Position numbers and translations under genes: made by a program
The notes under the pieces: model-generated
What the model saw: only the letters and a program-made list of their open reading frames with translations
What the model was told of the DNA's origin: nothing
The model's database searches: none
Part shown: positions 10,820 through 21,822 of the stretch, piece by piece
Layout: each line of letters starts with the position of its first letter
Position numbering within the stretch: position 1 is the first letter of the stretch
NCBI GenBank assembly: GCA_963669155.1
Contig: OZ022584.1
Span: 14,982,179 to 15,046,178, forward strand
From: Arbacia lixula
Lineage: Eukaryota; Echinodermata; Echinoidea; Arbacioida; Arbaciidae
Reading direction: 5' to 3'
DNA length: 64,000 nucleotides

Positions 10820-11031
10820 GAATAGAGCAGAAAACAAGTCAATGTTGCGCCCTACATCCAAGAATACTCAAAGAGAATTTCCCCTTCCTACCCGAATCCC
10901 TGACGACTGCCACCCCAGGAACATTCGTTTTCTTCAATGTGCCAATGCCAGGCGAGTTGCCCTTCAATCAGCAACCATTTCACGCTCTTCCCACTCAGCA
11001 TGCTCAGACCGGATGTATGTCGAACGTGTAA
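10820..11031 (+). CDS. candidate terminal exon, unknown protein
   Basis: An open frame begins after a TGA at 10813-10815 and ends at TAA 11029-11031. A possible acceptor, gatcAG, lies at 10814-10819. The segment is noticeably more GC-rich than its flanks. The peptide contains PESLTTATPGTFVFF and PMPGELPFNQQPF and ends TGCMSNV, giving a compositionally ordinary Pro-containing tail. A second overlapping open frame (10686-11219) is longer but Arg/Ser-heavy and less protein-like. No homology was recognised, no upstream exon was found, and the acceptor lacks a strong pyrimidine tract. This could equally be a chance GC-rich frame or pseudogene. Confidence 0.22.
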
Positions 11032-12060
11032 CTCCACTCGTCCCTATTCACGCATATGCTGCTTCATACATTATACATTTTGCTTTAAACGGCGTGACAT
11101 GGAGCTTCATTGAACTTCCCCAGGAAAAGAATAGCTCTAAACATGTGATACATTTTATAGGCCTTTTCGAATCAGATTGCAAGAAGAACAAATTATTGTG
11201 TACGTTTTTTTTTAATTGACAGAACAATTGTCTTAAGTTCTTTAGTGGACATCAACTACTGAAATATATGTCTATACCCATCTACATATACGTGTGGCTT
11301 TCCTGAGAAATTAAAGAAAAGTTTATGATAGTTTCTACAATCTGTATAATTCTTCACTAATACAACTCACTCTTTTTCAATCAAAATGACAAGTGTACGC
11401 GCAGGTAAAGTTTCAATTATTGACAGCATGATTAAAAACTCAGCAATGTGCTCAGTTTTCATGAGATTGCGGACCTCATTCGACCAAAGGAAATGTTTCG
11501 TCGTCAGTCTATTCAAAATATATCTATGGTTGGACTTACGATTGAACAGAACTTGTATGCAACTAGGCTTACATCACACAATTAGACAAGAATGGTGCCT
11601 GAAATGAGTTACAACAGGGATATCACACAAGAACTCCCATGTTTTACCGTAACTCCAACCTTACTCCGTTCAACGGAAAACGGTGCTATTGGGTTAATCA
11701 AACAAGAGAATGCATAAGTTGACTTACAAACGATCAAATTCATAAAAAGAACTACAAAAAGTGAAAAAGAAAGGAAAACTAAGAATGAACCATAGCATTA
11801 CAAAACTCGTGAAGCTCTAACAAAAATGATATTTTTAACCTCGTGGGAAAGAAGATAAAAGAAAGCATAAAGCCGTTTTGATTGGATTCAATCCGCGCGG
11901 CTTTAGATTGAGAAACTGATTTCCAAGTCGATTTACAACTCGTACCGTTTATCCTCTGCAGTGATACCTCTCTCCTTCATTTTCCACACAATATGGGAGA
12001 AACATTCTTTTCAGTCGTACATGCCCGTGGGCGAACATTAAACACTTTATTGGGTCTTAC
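11032..12060. other. intergenic, nothing recognised
   Basis: AT-rich sequence with no repeats or frames that I can assign. Confidence 0.4.
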
Positions 12061-12062
12061 AG

Positions 12063-12219
12063 AGCCCTGTTGCATAAAACTTACTATTGACGGTAACTTT
12101 CTTATCAATGGCAACTTCTATGGAAAACTTGAATTTGATTGGCTGTCGAGCGGTGTTGCCACAGTAGTTACCATTTATGACAGAGATACCATTAATGGTA
12201 AGTTTTATGCAACGGGACC
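12063..12219. mobile_element. small foldback/MITE-like element
   Basis: The left end, GCCCTGTTGCATAAAACTTA (from 12064), is matched in inverted orientation by the right end TAAGTTTTATGCAACGGG (about 12199-12216). The inner parts also pair imperfectly: ATCAATGGCAACTTC against GTTGCCACAGTAG. At about 157 bp it is a typical short non-autonomous hairpin element. No clear target duplication was resolved, so no superfamily is assigned. Confidence 0.65.
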
Positions 12220-13133
12220 CAGATCTAAAGAAACTATACATAACAACAATGTGCTCTCCCCGGAAAAGTCTATGCGTAATATGAAATGTAAACTTGAACT
12301 GGACCCACTTAAATTCAAGATTGGTTTGCTATACCGTGTATGTTGTCAGGGGAGTTCCTAACTCCTTCTCTGCCAGACTCCATACTGCCCTTTGAGAATG
12401 GTGTATGTTAACAGTGCACAAATGCTTCAATGGCGCATAAAGAGTTAAACAGTTTTTTTTTCTATACTGTGGTACTTACACAAATTTTATCTTCAAGGAC
12501 TACAACAGGGATTCACCACATAATCGTGCAATTATAATGGAAATTAGCTGGTGGATTTGTTTTATCCTAGTGAGCGTAAGCGAGTGATTGGTTTGATTGC
12601 TCCGATGATACTTCCAGACTTATCGTCGACATACACTGCTCATATGTATTACCCAGGGACCAAGGCTGGTTTACCAGGCACGTGCTATTGTAAAAGGGTG
12701 CTTGGGATTAATGCGTTCGTGTGCGAGACGAAACTGTACAACTTCTAATTGAACGTCCATTACAACATGTCGTTGGAAATAGGTGGCCGCCATGGAAAAT
12801 CAGTATTTACCAAATGTATCGATCATAGTGGAATCGAACATTCTATAATTATGTGGTGTCATAGTTAAAGGGAGTACATATCCTACACGACGATATCTAT
12901 TTTGTTAAACTTGGGAGTGATTTTACAGAGAATATGGGCCAAAAATGCGATATCTGTTATTAGTTGTTGTCAGTCTGTATGTAGATATACATGTTGAATG
13001 AATTATAATTGTCCAATTCATTTACGGGTTCTGTGTATCTCATGATATGCATTGTTATCATCTTTAGCAAACTGTTCTAAAATTAAGGATATGCCTGGCG
13101 CGAGACATATACGTAAGTCTGTATGCGTGTGAG

Positions 13134-13134
<1 letters not shown>
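12220..13134. other. intergenic, nothing recognised
   Basis: No repeat or convincing coding frame identified. The 65-codon frame at 12551-12748 has no recognisable features. Confidence 0.4.
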
Positions 13135-13166
<32 letters not shown>

Positions 13167-13200
13167 TATGCGTGTGTGTATGCGTGTTTATGTGTGGGTG
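13135..13200. repeat. (GC)n(GT)n compound microsatellite
   Basis: Alternating GCGC runs straight into GTGT, then GTATGC variants. It is an alternating purine-pyrimidine tract with Z-DNA potential. Confidence 0.9.
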
Positions 13201-13754
13201 AATAGTGTGTGAGAGCATGTGTGCATTTGTAGGGGTACATAGGGGTAAATCAAATTATGTGTGTTCAGCGGTTTTTTTTTAATTTACGGAGGTTATTGCG
13301 TAATACATGTGTATAGATACAATACGTGTAAAGTATATGGCGATGAAAATGTAAATGCAAACTGCAAAATAATCAACACGCCGGTGAAGAATATTAACCA
13401 ATATTTCCGCCTCAGGCCTTTATAAAGCATGTTTATATACATATAAAAAAAGTTTGTATATCATGAAGTAAAACTTTAAGGCTTATAGGACCATTCTCTT
13501 GCGACTGAATGTCTGACAAATTAAAAACAAAAACGGATTAATGATAATAGATAATCATTAGAACAAATTCTCTCGACAAGCTTCGTTATCTGCCCGGCTT
13601 CTCGTCTGTTCCTTTTTTTTTTCAAATGGCATTCCACATGAGATCTAGAAGGGCAAAAACGCCTACAGTATAGGCCATAACCGTTTACCTAGATATTACG
13701 CTGGTTCATGACCCATAAAATAATTTGAAGGTACGTGCGTATCGCCCACGTAAT

Positions 13755-14990
13755 GGTCACTTAAATGTCTGTGCATTGATAGCCTAACCTAAACATGTTC
13801 GTGATCTCGGTCGACATTGAGCCTGCTGAATGTTATCTGGTGAAGACAGCTTTACAACTCCTCGTTAATCACGTCTTCACCACGCGGTTAAAGTGCTCTC
13901 CATGGACCGGAATTAAAGGATGGGTTCGCCTATTGTCTCACGGTTATTGATCATGCCGTCTCAAATCGAATAAAAGCCGTTTAAAGCCAATATACAGAAT
14001 CGACTGTCATATATTCCTTCTGTTGATCATGAAACAGTATTACGCTTTATCATGGCTAATCAAATACATTGTGCGTCCGCTTGGATTGCCCTCGTAATGG
14101 TATTGTTAACCGTACATGAACCTGGCGGATTGTGTGAGCCTTACTACACATAAATCCCATAGTTCAGCATTTCATTTGGTACACAAGCGGTTAAAATCCA
14201 TACAAGGACTGATTAACCTTAACATGTTAACGAACACTGCTGACATTGAGCGTGCTGAATGTTATCTGGTGATGACAGCTTAATACGCCCATGGACTCTA
14301 CCACGAAGGGTCCATGATACGCCTAATCAATCAGTCTCTGAACCACGCGATTAAGTACTCTCGGTGGACTGGACTTAAAGGATGGGTTCGCCTATTGTCC
14401 AAAGCTCATCCATCACGCCATTGCCGAATGAACTAACAGCCCGAAAAAAACCCGAATAGGCCTACACATAATTTATTTTCGTTTGATGAGGAAACTATAT
14501 CAGTATATTACGCTTGATCATTGCGCTTTTAATACGTTGTATGCACACTTGGACTGTCAGCGCAATGTGTTTTTTTTTTTTTAGTCTTCCCACCACGCGA
14601 GTAAGTGCTCTTGATGGACCGGTATTAAACGATGGGTTCGCCTATTGTCCAAAGGTCATCCGTCATGCCATCCCCGAATGGAATAACGGCCTGAAAAGAC
14701 GAATAGGCCTACACGTAATTTTCTGTATTTATTTTCGTGTGATGATGAAACTTTATTATGCTTGATCATGGCCTTTAAATTTGTTGTATTCACAATTGGA
14801 TTGGTTGCAACACGGTCTCTTTAAAGACCGTGCATTCATGGCTGTTTAACCTAAACATGTTGACGAACTCTGTTGACAGTGAGCGTGCTGAATGATATCT
14901 GGTGAAGACAGCTTTGCGCTCTTCATCAATCAGGCTCCTCACCACGCGATTAAGTGCTCTCGATGGACCAGAATTAAAGGGTGGCTAGCT
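13755..14990 (+). repeat. diverged tandem array, about 350-450-bp unit, four copies
   Basis: Shared landmarks recur in order: AACATGTT, GAGCGTGCTGAATG, TATCTGGTGA, GACAGCTT, CCACGCGATTAAGTGCTCT, then GATGGGTTCGCCTATTGTC, then TTGATCATG. Copies run at about 13755-14105, 14205-14560, 14583-14805 (5' truncated) and 14806-14990 (3' truncated). Divergence and truncation indicate age. No protein-like frame is conserved between copies, so this is called as a non-coding repeat. Confidence 0.8.
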
Positions 14991-15063
14991 CTCATGACAT
15001 GATTTATAACGTTGCGCGTGCCTCTGTGTGTTAACAGCTTTCTTAATGTATATAATCAGTAGA

Positions 15064-15064
<1 letters not shown>

Positions 15065-15135
<71 letters not shown>

Positions 15136-15151
15136 GGAGAGAGAGATGGAG
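15065..15151. repeat. (GA)n microsatellite
   Basis: Long GA run with a few GAAA and GGG interruptions. It generates overlapping Ser-Leu frames on the minus strand that are not genes. Confidence 0.95.
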
Positions 15152-15706
15152 AAAGAGAGCGTGGGGGAGGGCGTATGAGAGGAGGTAGATAAAAATATAA
15201 AAACACACACACGCGCGCACACACACATGCAGAATACGAAAAAGAAAAACTTTCACTAAACTGTTCTCGAAATCACACACTCTCTGTATAACTCTTATAT
15301 ACATTAAAGATAGAGAAAAAGAGACAGAAACAGCAATATACATAGCGCAATAAAAATACATAGCGAAAGAGAGAAAAAGAAAACAAACACATATTTTTCA
15401 CCGTTGGAATACAGATCCATCAAGATTATTGGTCTTTGTATTATCAATGTATCATATATAAATGATTCATGTAATCACTTTCACATGACTATTGCTCTGA
15501 CGCCACCAATTACCACATTTAATTCCTATCTGCCCTAATAGTTTATCCCGTAAAACATTTGCAATATTGCAAATTTATATAAGTAACAAGCACATTAAAA
15601 AAAAAGGCAGATGGTGCATTCATTTTAAGCGGCAAATTAAATCAGCTTTTCACAAGACTGATGATTTTGCTGTCGCACCACTAATAAGTGAATTCATAAT
15701 CTAATG

Positions 15707-15752
<46 letters not shown>

Positions 15753-16200
15753 AAATTCGCAGTGTTAACATTCAGATCAAATATTGATTACACTGTGGCA
15801 TCGATTTAATTTGTACAGCCTATACGAGATTGTGTTGTTCATATATTTTACCATATGTTTCGTGCTCGACATTTAACTCGTACAATACTTTTGCAGTTCT
15901 TAATATGAACATATATCGTCCCTTCAGAAACCTCGAAAAAGATTAATATGTTATGTCTGAAAAAAATAAATAATTGAGCATTGCGAAGCAATTTGGATGA
16001 TCTCTTTATGTGGCACGTGTGCATTGTTGCACCACACATACCATATTATCAACATATTGAATGGTGCACATTGGGGTAAAGGAATTGCTAACACGACAAT
16101 CCTTGCGTTTACCATAATATAGACTTTGTAAACATGTCATGAAAATATACTTTCACCTGTCCAAAATAAGCTCTAGAAATTGATGGTCATCGGTTAATAA
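15152..16200. other. intergenic with an (AT)n(GT)n tract
   Basis: The only structured element is an AT run that turns into GT at about 15707-15751. No gene recognised. Confidence 0.5.
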
Positions 16201-16206
16201 TTGCAG

Positions 16207-16526
16207 ATTTCGGTTTCCATCTCAACGTTACACATCTAATGTCTATCGGGATTCTACTGATGGCTATTGGTACACACATTAGAGAGCTTAACTTGGCGTC
16301 ACTCTCTAACTGCCAAAATCAACCGATGTCGCCTCGAATGCCACAAAGTGCCCATACTAATCATCGTGGAATTACATCTCAATTTGAAGGCCTCTCGCAG
16401 TTTGACCGAATGCCACTAGAAACCAATACATCCACGCGAATTTCAGATGTTAGTACGATCAGCGTTGCTTCCCGTGGATCGATAAACAATTTCAATCGAA
16501 TTGATTGTACCCTTTGTGAGATGTAA
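16207..16526 (+). CDS. candidate terminal exon with a membrane-segment-like start
   Basis: A frame open from 16170 crosses a plausible acceptor (ttgcAG, ending 16206) and runs to a TAA at 16524-16526, giving about 105 residues. Residues about 8-24 (THLMSIGILLMAIGTHI) are hydrophobic like a transmembrane helix end. The rest is a Ser/Thr/Asn-rich hydrophilic tail containing STISVASRGS and ending CTLCEM, as in cytoplasmic tails of multipass membrane proteins. The segment is more GC-rich than its flanks. No family is recognised and no upstream exon is identified. A chance open frame is possible, and no canonical AATAAA lies close after the stop. Confidence 0.3.
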
Positions 16527-17150
16527 TGTGTATTATAAAAAAAAAAGAACATCAGCAGCGCATACAGAGTTCAATGACCTATAATAACCTCAAAGCTTTA
16601 GAGGAGATCTCTCCTGTAGACACATGGAGTTTAAAAGAATATAAAGAATGATAAGGGTAATACATGTACTCATACGATTAGAAAAGAAGAAATATACGTT
16701 TTGTTTATTCACATTGAATAATATCATAGAAGCTCTCATCTTTCACATTTAATTCGAATATTGAATTTTTACTCCAGATTGTAGCGCATATACGTGTTCA
16801 ATGCGTAGTCATTTTTTCTTCCACATTTGCACTTTACTGCCTAATTGGTCACATAGTCCACCTAAATGTAATATGCATTTTAGATAAAAGGGCGAGAGAA
16901 AAAAATTGGGAAAGAAAAATTCAAATAGAATGACCAAAAATTACAGGATATGATGTATGTAGTGTCAGAAACGTAAATCCAGTAAAAAACTAGAGCAATT
17001 CGACTGCCACGCAGTCGATAAATATGCCTCTTTGCTATTCTCTCTTTGCCTCTTTGCTATTCTCAGAAAATGTGTATGTTTGGTGGGCAATGTACCATTG
17101 CTCCTATGTGAAATGAAAATATCGCATTCTGTTTTTCTACGTTTAGCCAA
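16527..17150. other. intergenic, nothing recognised
   Basis: AT-rich. A short direct duplication containing 'cctctttgctattctc' lies at about 17025-17065. No gene recognised. Confidence 0.4.
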
Positions 17151-18125
17151 GTTTGGCAATGTTCATTGACTTTTGACCTCTTACTTCTTTGACTTCCAAT
17201 CTAACAAGTCTGTCTAAATCCATCCTTGTATCAAGTTTGTTTAAAATTAGCCATTTTGGGGTGAATTTCATTGACCTTTTACCTTTCAGGAATTTTACCC
17301 AAATTTCACCAGTCTACCTCCATGAAGTGATACATCTCTGTACTATGTTTGGTTTGAATTGAATCGTTAGTATTGGATTCAATGTAAAAAATATCTATTT
17401 GGGGGCAATTTTTAGCCAATTTTTGCAAAGTTCTTTGACCTTTGATCTCTGACCTTTGAGAAATTTCACCAACAATGTCGTCAGTCTAACCCCACGTAGT
17501 GATCCATCTTTGCACCATGTTTGGTTGGTATTGCACCATTGGATTTGGATATATTTTGAAAATTATCACTTTGGGGGGATTTTTAGCTAATTTTTGGCAA
17601 ATTTCAATGACTTTTGACCTTTGAATTCTCAGGAGTTTTACCCAAGCTTTCACCGGGCTACCTCCATGAAGTGATACATCTCTGTAACATGTTTGGTTAG
17701 AATTGTGCCATTGGATTTGGATTTGGGTTTATTGTGAAAAATATCATTTTTTGCAAACTTCATTGAACTTTGACCTCTGACCTTCTAGCAATTTCACCAA
17801 CAATGTCACCAGTCTACCCCCAACTAGTAATCATCGTTTCACTTTGTTTGGTTGGAATTGCACCATTGGATTTGGATTTGGATTTATTGTGAAAAATTTT
17901 AAGTTTGAGGCAATTCCTAGCCAATTTTGGCAAAGTTCATTGACCTTTGGACTTTCAGGAATTTTACCAAAAATGTCACCAGTCTATCCCCAAGTAGTGA
18001 ACAATATTTGTACCATGTTTAATAAGAATTGCATCCTTGGATTTGGATTTATTGTGAAGAAGGTCAATTTGGGGCAATTTTTACAAAGTTCATTGACCTT
18101 TGACCTCAATCAGATTTGACCCCAA
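17150..18125 (+). repeat. diverged tandem array, about 165-bp unit, five to six copies
   Basis: Each unit has TTCATTGACCTTTGACCT, then AATTTCACC, then CACCAGTCTACCCC, AGTGATACATC, CCATGTTTGG, then ATTGCACCATTGGATTTGG and TTTATTGTGAAAAAT. The CAGTCTA landmark recurs near 17.31, 17.48, 17.65, 17.80 and 17.97 kb, so spacing varies from about 155 to 172 bp. Copies are diverged and no coding frame is conserved. TGACC half-sites recur in every unit. Confidence 0.85.
18094..18106. promoter_or_regulatory. perfect DR1-type nuclear-receptor element
   Basis: TGACCT, one base, TGACCT. The reverse complement is AGGTCA-A-AGGTCA, the classic DR1 recognised by RXR/HNF4/PPAR-type receptors in animals. It sits at the last unit of the repeat array. 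Function is unproven. Confidence 0.35.
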
Positions 18126-18254
18126 TTTTACACACTTCATTAGTTTCATGCAATACATACATGTACATACATGTACAAAGCTTGAAGCAAATCTTCCCAA
18201 CGGTTCTCAAGATATTGCCTAAACGGATTCGGGACGGATAACCTGAAAACAAAG

Positions 18255-18282
18255 TGCCTCCGGCCACTTCGTGGCGGAGGCA
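18255..18282. other. strong GC-rich hairpin
   Basis: TGCCTCCGGCCAC, a TTC loop, then GTGGCGGAGGCA: an almost perfect stem with one bulged G. It follows the array directly and may mark the end of the mobile element that carried it. Confidence 0.6.
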
Positions 18283-18285
18283 TTA

Positions 18286-19411
18286 AAACGGCATTCTGAC
18301 TTTGCGTTACGCACGGAAAAACGCGCGAACGCGCGAAAATTTTTGAAATGCTAGAAATGACCTGATACATTTGCAAAAACAATTTCTAGTTCATTTGGAG
18401 AATTTAAAGATTTTGCGCGCGCGTGATAGCACTAACGTACGCGTACGCGCGCGATTTTTTGTTTCATTGAAATACATTGTCACGTCATTAATTTTAAGCA
18501 TGTCAAATTTCATTGCATATAGATGATCGGTTCAAGATATTTATCCAATAATAGATTTTCATTAAATTGCTCGTAGATGACGTCACCGTTATGTAATGAC
18601 CTTGAAATTGGTGCGGGAACATGTTCACATACATACCTATACATGATGAAAATTTGATGAAACATGACATTTGCATTTGAGATATAGATGCCAGAAAAAA
18701 GTTGGGGTATGGAATAAAAATAAGAAGAAAGATTCTGACGAAATTGAAAGGTGATATGTCGGTTACGACAGACCACCTAAAAATGTAACGTCTGCGCGGC
18801 GGGAATGGCAACATTCTCGTAATAGAAATCAATGGGGTGCTATACCACAAAACCCCACGCCAAATTAACTGTCATGTCCTCGCCAAGATCAAAACAGCTT
18901 GCCCAAGAAATGTCTGGCTGGTACAGGTTTAAATGTGGATACGATCTCGAGGGAAAATCTGACACCGCGTGGGCTGTTTGCAGGGGCTAAAGTCAAATTC
19001 TCTCCGTGCTAGCTCATGAATTAGAAACGTAAGATGACCCAGTCGCCTTCTACGCTTACATTTGACATTGCTCAACAGTATGGCGTCAACACACACGCAA
19101 ACAGATCGATCTGAATGATGGATTGAGCGATGTGCTAATCAGAGAAGAAATCAGAGACATGTGCACGACGTTCCCTCATTAATTCACTGGTACAGCACGA
19201 ACAGTGATGGCGCGGTCAATAATATGTTTTCATTCATCACAATCGCTGACGGTCCGACGTTTAGTTCTCTATGACGTCATTAAAGGTAGAACATTCCCTT
19301 ACTGTCCTTGCTTTGTGACAGTCAGCTCTCATCACTGTCAGATTAGCCACAGTTCCCCGAAACGGTCCACTTTCACTGTCATGATATATATACCCCTTTG
19401 GCGGGGTTAAC
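18286..19411. other. non-genic, probably continuing old repeat
   Basis: Contains repeated ACGCGCGAA motifs near 18.32 kb and a CG-alternating tract at 18415-18453. The following AT-rich sequence up to about 18.85 kb reads like an old dispersed repeat. No gene recognised. Confidence 0.4.
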
Positions 19412-19692
19412 TCTATATGCGCGTTTTGTGTCGTTTTTCCACATGGCATAAACGATAAAGGCCGTATGGAGTAGCGTTTTATCTGACACATAACGGGTTG
19501 ATAGTGTTAAGAAGCATTCCTCTCGCCATCACAGCCAAAAGCCCCGCTTTACATGTCACAAAATATAAACCTCTGCTGATACAGTATTTACTATTTTATG
19601 CTTCTCTTGTATGTTTTTTCACATGACATAAATTATATAGAACGTACGTAGCAGCATTTTATCTAACACATTAAGAGTTGATCACTGTTTAT
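19412..19692 (+). repeat. two diverged direct copies of a ~95-bp segment
   Basis: 19412-19508 and 19596-19692 share TTTTTCCACATGGCATAAA-like, GCGTTTTATCTGACACAT-like and GGTTGATAGTGTT-like blocks in the same order. Spacing is about 184 bp. Confidence 0.65.
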
Positions 19693-20007
19693 GGAGTTAA
19701 TGAGCATTTTCACGGCAAATTTCACCTAACTATTGTCGGTTGCTCTTTTACTACTGGAGCAAGAACACGTGATGAACCTGGACACAATTGCAATCCCCCG
19801 AGGTCAATATTCATCATCATGGGGCATAGCGCGTTGTACTGGTCCACTGCTTGTTCATCTGCATGATCATGAGTGTAAGCGATCGGTCCCATTAGACGCA
19901 ATTTATGGAACGGCAAATCTTGGTCATTAGTTGCCTCTCTAATACACCTGTCCAATATTCAATGGGGATTGGGCCATTGGGGATTGGGGTGCGCAGATAG
20001 CTGGGGC

Positions 20008-20110
20008 GCGTTTCTCGACACGATGACAACTCTAACCTCAGCCCTAAGTCCGATAGTTAGCACCGAGGTGATTCTCGAAGTATTACAACTCTAACCTCAG
20101 CTCTAAATGC
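20008..20110 (+). repeat. short tandem duplication (~63-bp spacing)
   Basis: ACAACTCTAACCTCAGCCCTAA and a near-identical block recur 63 bp apart, each preceded by a TTCTCGA motif. Confidence 0.6.
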
Positions 20111-20129
20111 TGGAACTGCTCGGAACCTG

Positions 20130-21025
20130 TCATATCTATTGTTCTCGATCTAACGATCCTTGAGAACAAAAGTGACCTATGGAAAGCTGAGTTGCGTAAT
20201 TAGGACTGTGAAAAGTGAATAAATTTGCATTATGCGTTCTATGATAGCATTTCTGCTGCATTTTGTTAGAATTCGCGAAGCATAAAATCAGCTGTGGCGG
20301 GGAAAGGGGTTTGCTTGTTTAACATCACTCCCTAAAAGGCGAGATTCATGAAAAATGTTGAGGACCATTCGAGCATTCCGTAGATTAGAGGGCTATTCTA
20401 AGCAATCCGACATTTTAACTCTGTTTAATGTTGAAAATTCACTCGTGTTCGATTATTTATTTTTTAATGATTAATTCTACGTGTGATTCAGAATTTTGCA
20501 TCAGTAGTAAATATCAACACATGCATGTGATAACCCTTTTCTTCAATATTCAGACATTTATTTTAAGAATAGCATGTTTGCGTAGACTTTCATTTACATG
20601 GTACCTTTCCACACAAATATGACCAAAATGGAAAGCATTTTAGAGAATCGATGAATTTATTTTATAGAAGAAAATGAGAGATTGACAGCACACGAATCTT
20701 CATGAAAATGGTGTGTTATACATCAAGCCATAGACTTATCAACATTTTAATCAATACTTCGCCACATATTTAATAAAATTATAATTATTTCAACCTGATA
20801 TTTTACCATTTATTGCGGAGTTTCGTGAGAAAGGCTATCAATTTGTCTGAAAATTCCAATCCGGTATCGATACACGAGATGTCACTGATATCCGACTTAG
20901 CATTCTCTTCGAGAATCGGTTTAGCATCATTGGCGCTAACGTGAGTTCTAAATCAGATGTCGCTGGCATTCTAATGCAGAAACAGGCCCCTGGTTACATC
21001 GGGGATCGCTCTCCTTGTGTGCTCA
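20130..21025. other. intergenic, nothing recognised
   Basis: No assignable repeat or gene. Confidence 0.4.
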
Positions 21026-21267
21026 TATACAGCTTACCGAAGTGTGACGTCATATGAGCATATGAGGTGTCAAGACAATTGGCTCTGGACTATGTGAGTA
21101 GAGCAAACAACGGTGATCATAGCGGGACTCTCTTTGAAAGTGCCCGACACTGGCACGGTAGACAATGTCGGACCATTGGAACTCTCTCCTGTCTTGAGCG
21201 ATGTCGTTTAAAAGCAGCAAACCTGCATAACGATGGATATGACGACACCACTCCGGTACTCTATACA
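21026..21267. mobile_element. foldback element C, copy 1 (uninterrupted)
   Basis: Element 21032-21261 has inverted ends: GCTTACCGAAGTG at the left, and GAGTACCGGAGTG as the reverse complement of the right. It is flanked by TATACA on both sides (21026-21031 and 21262-21267), a possible 6-bp target duplication. A second copy at 46.3-47.2 kb is split by a transposon, which makes this copy its reference empty site. Confidence 0.65.
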
Positions 21268-21514
21268 GACTAAAGGCGCTGGTTATTTCCATATCTATCC
21301 CCATGGCACCTCTTTCTTTATAAGAAATATCCATTCAAATTTTACCTTAATACATTGTTCTCGTCTTTCCCTTTTTAACATCGGTTGTGCTGTTTCTTCT
21401 TTATTTTACCCTGTAATATAATATACTGTTTTTGTAAACGGCGTCATTTTCACACAAGTTCTCGTAACTTTCTTAATGACTCCGCCACCACGTCAGTTGA
21501 TGTTTATCGATTTG

Positions 21515-21575
21515 TTTATATTTTGTATGTTTTTTTACAAGTGGAAATAAATAAATGAAATAAATTCATTACAAA
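21515..21575 (+). repeat. possible LINE 3'-end-like A/T-rich tail
   Basis: Reads ...TTTTTTTACAAGTGGAAATAAATAAATGAAATAAA-type sequence in short. A similar 'TTTTTTTAAATGTGGAAATAAAT' arrangement occurs near 41.78 kb. This suggests a shared decayed retroelement 3' end, but the boundaries are unclear. Confidence 0.3.
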
Positions 21576-21822
21576 TTAGTGAGTACTAGGTACAACAATC
21601 GAGATAATTGTAATTCGAACGCGTTGCGGCGTCATCTGGACAGCGCCTTAGGCCGTTCAGTCGTTTTTCCGCCTCTTGCAGTTGGATAAATCGCATTGTC
21701 ATTTATACCTTGCTAGGTGGGTGGGGGATTTTCAGGATTGCCGCAGCGGGAAAGCCGTCGCGTCAAAGTGCTGGCCGCTGGCGGCAACGGCAAAACGCTT
21801 TTATATGAACGTAATCTTTCTT

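Noticed and set aside
10686-11219. 177-codon plus frame as a gene
   Set aside because: Arg/Ser-heavy, no recognisable domain, and an overlapping frame is more protein-like. Kept only as a note under the candidate exon.
13921-14650. GGTTCGCC motifs as tRNA B boxes
   Set aside because: They occur inside the tandem family at fixed positions, lack the GANNCC part of the consensus and have no paired A box or cloverleaf.
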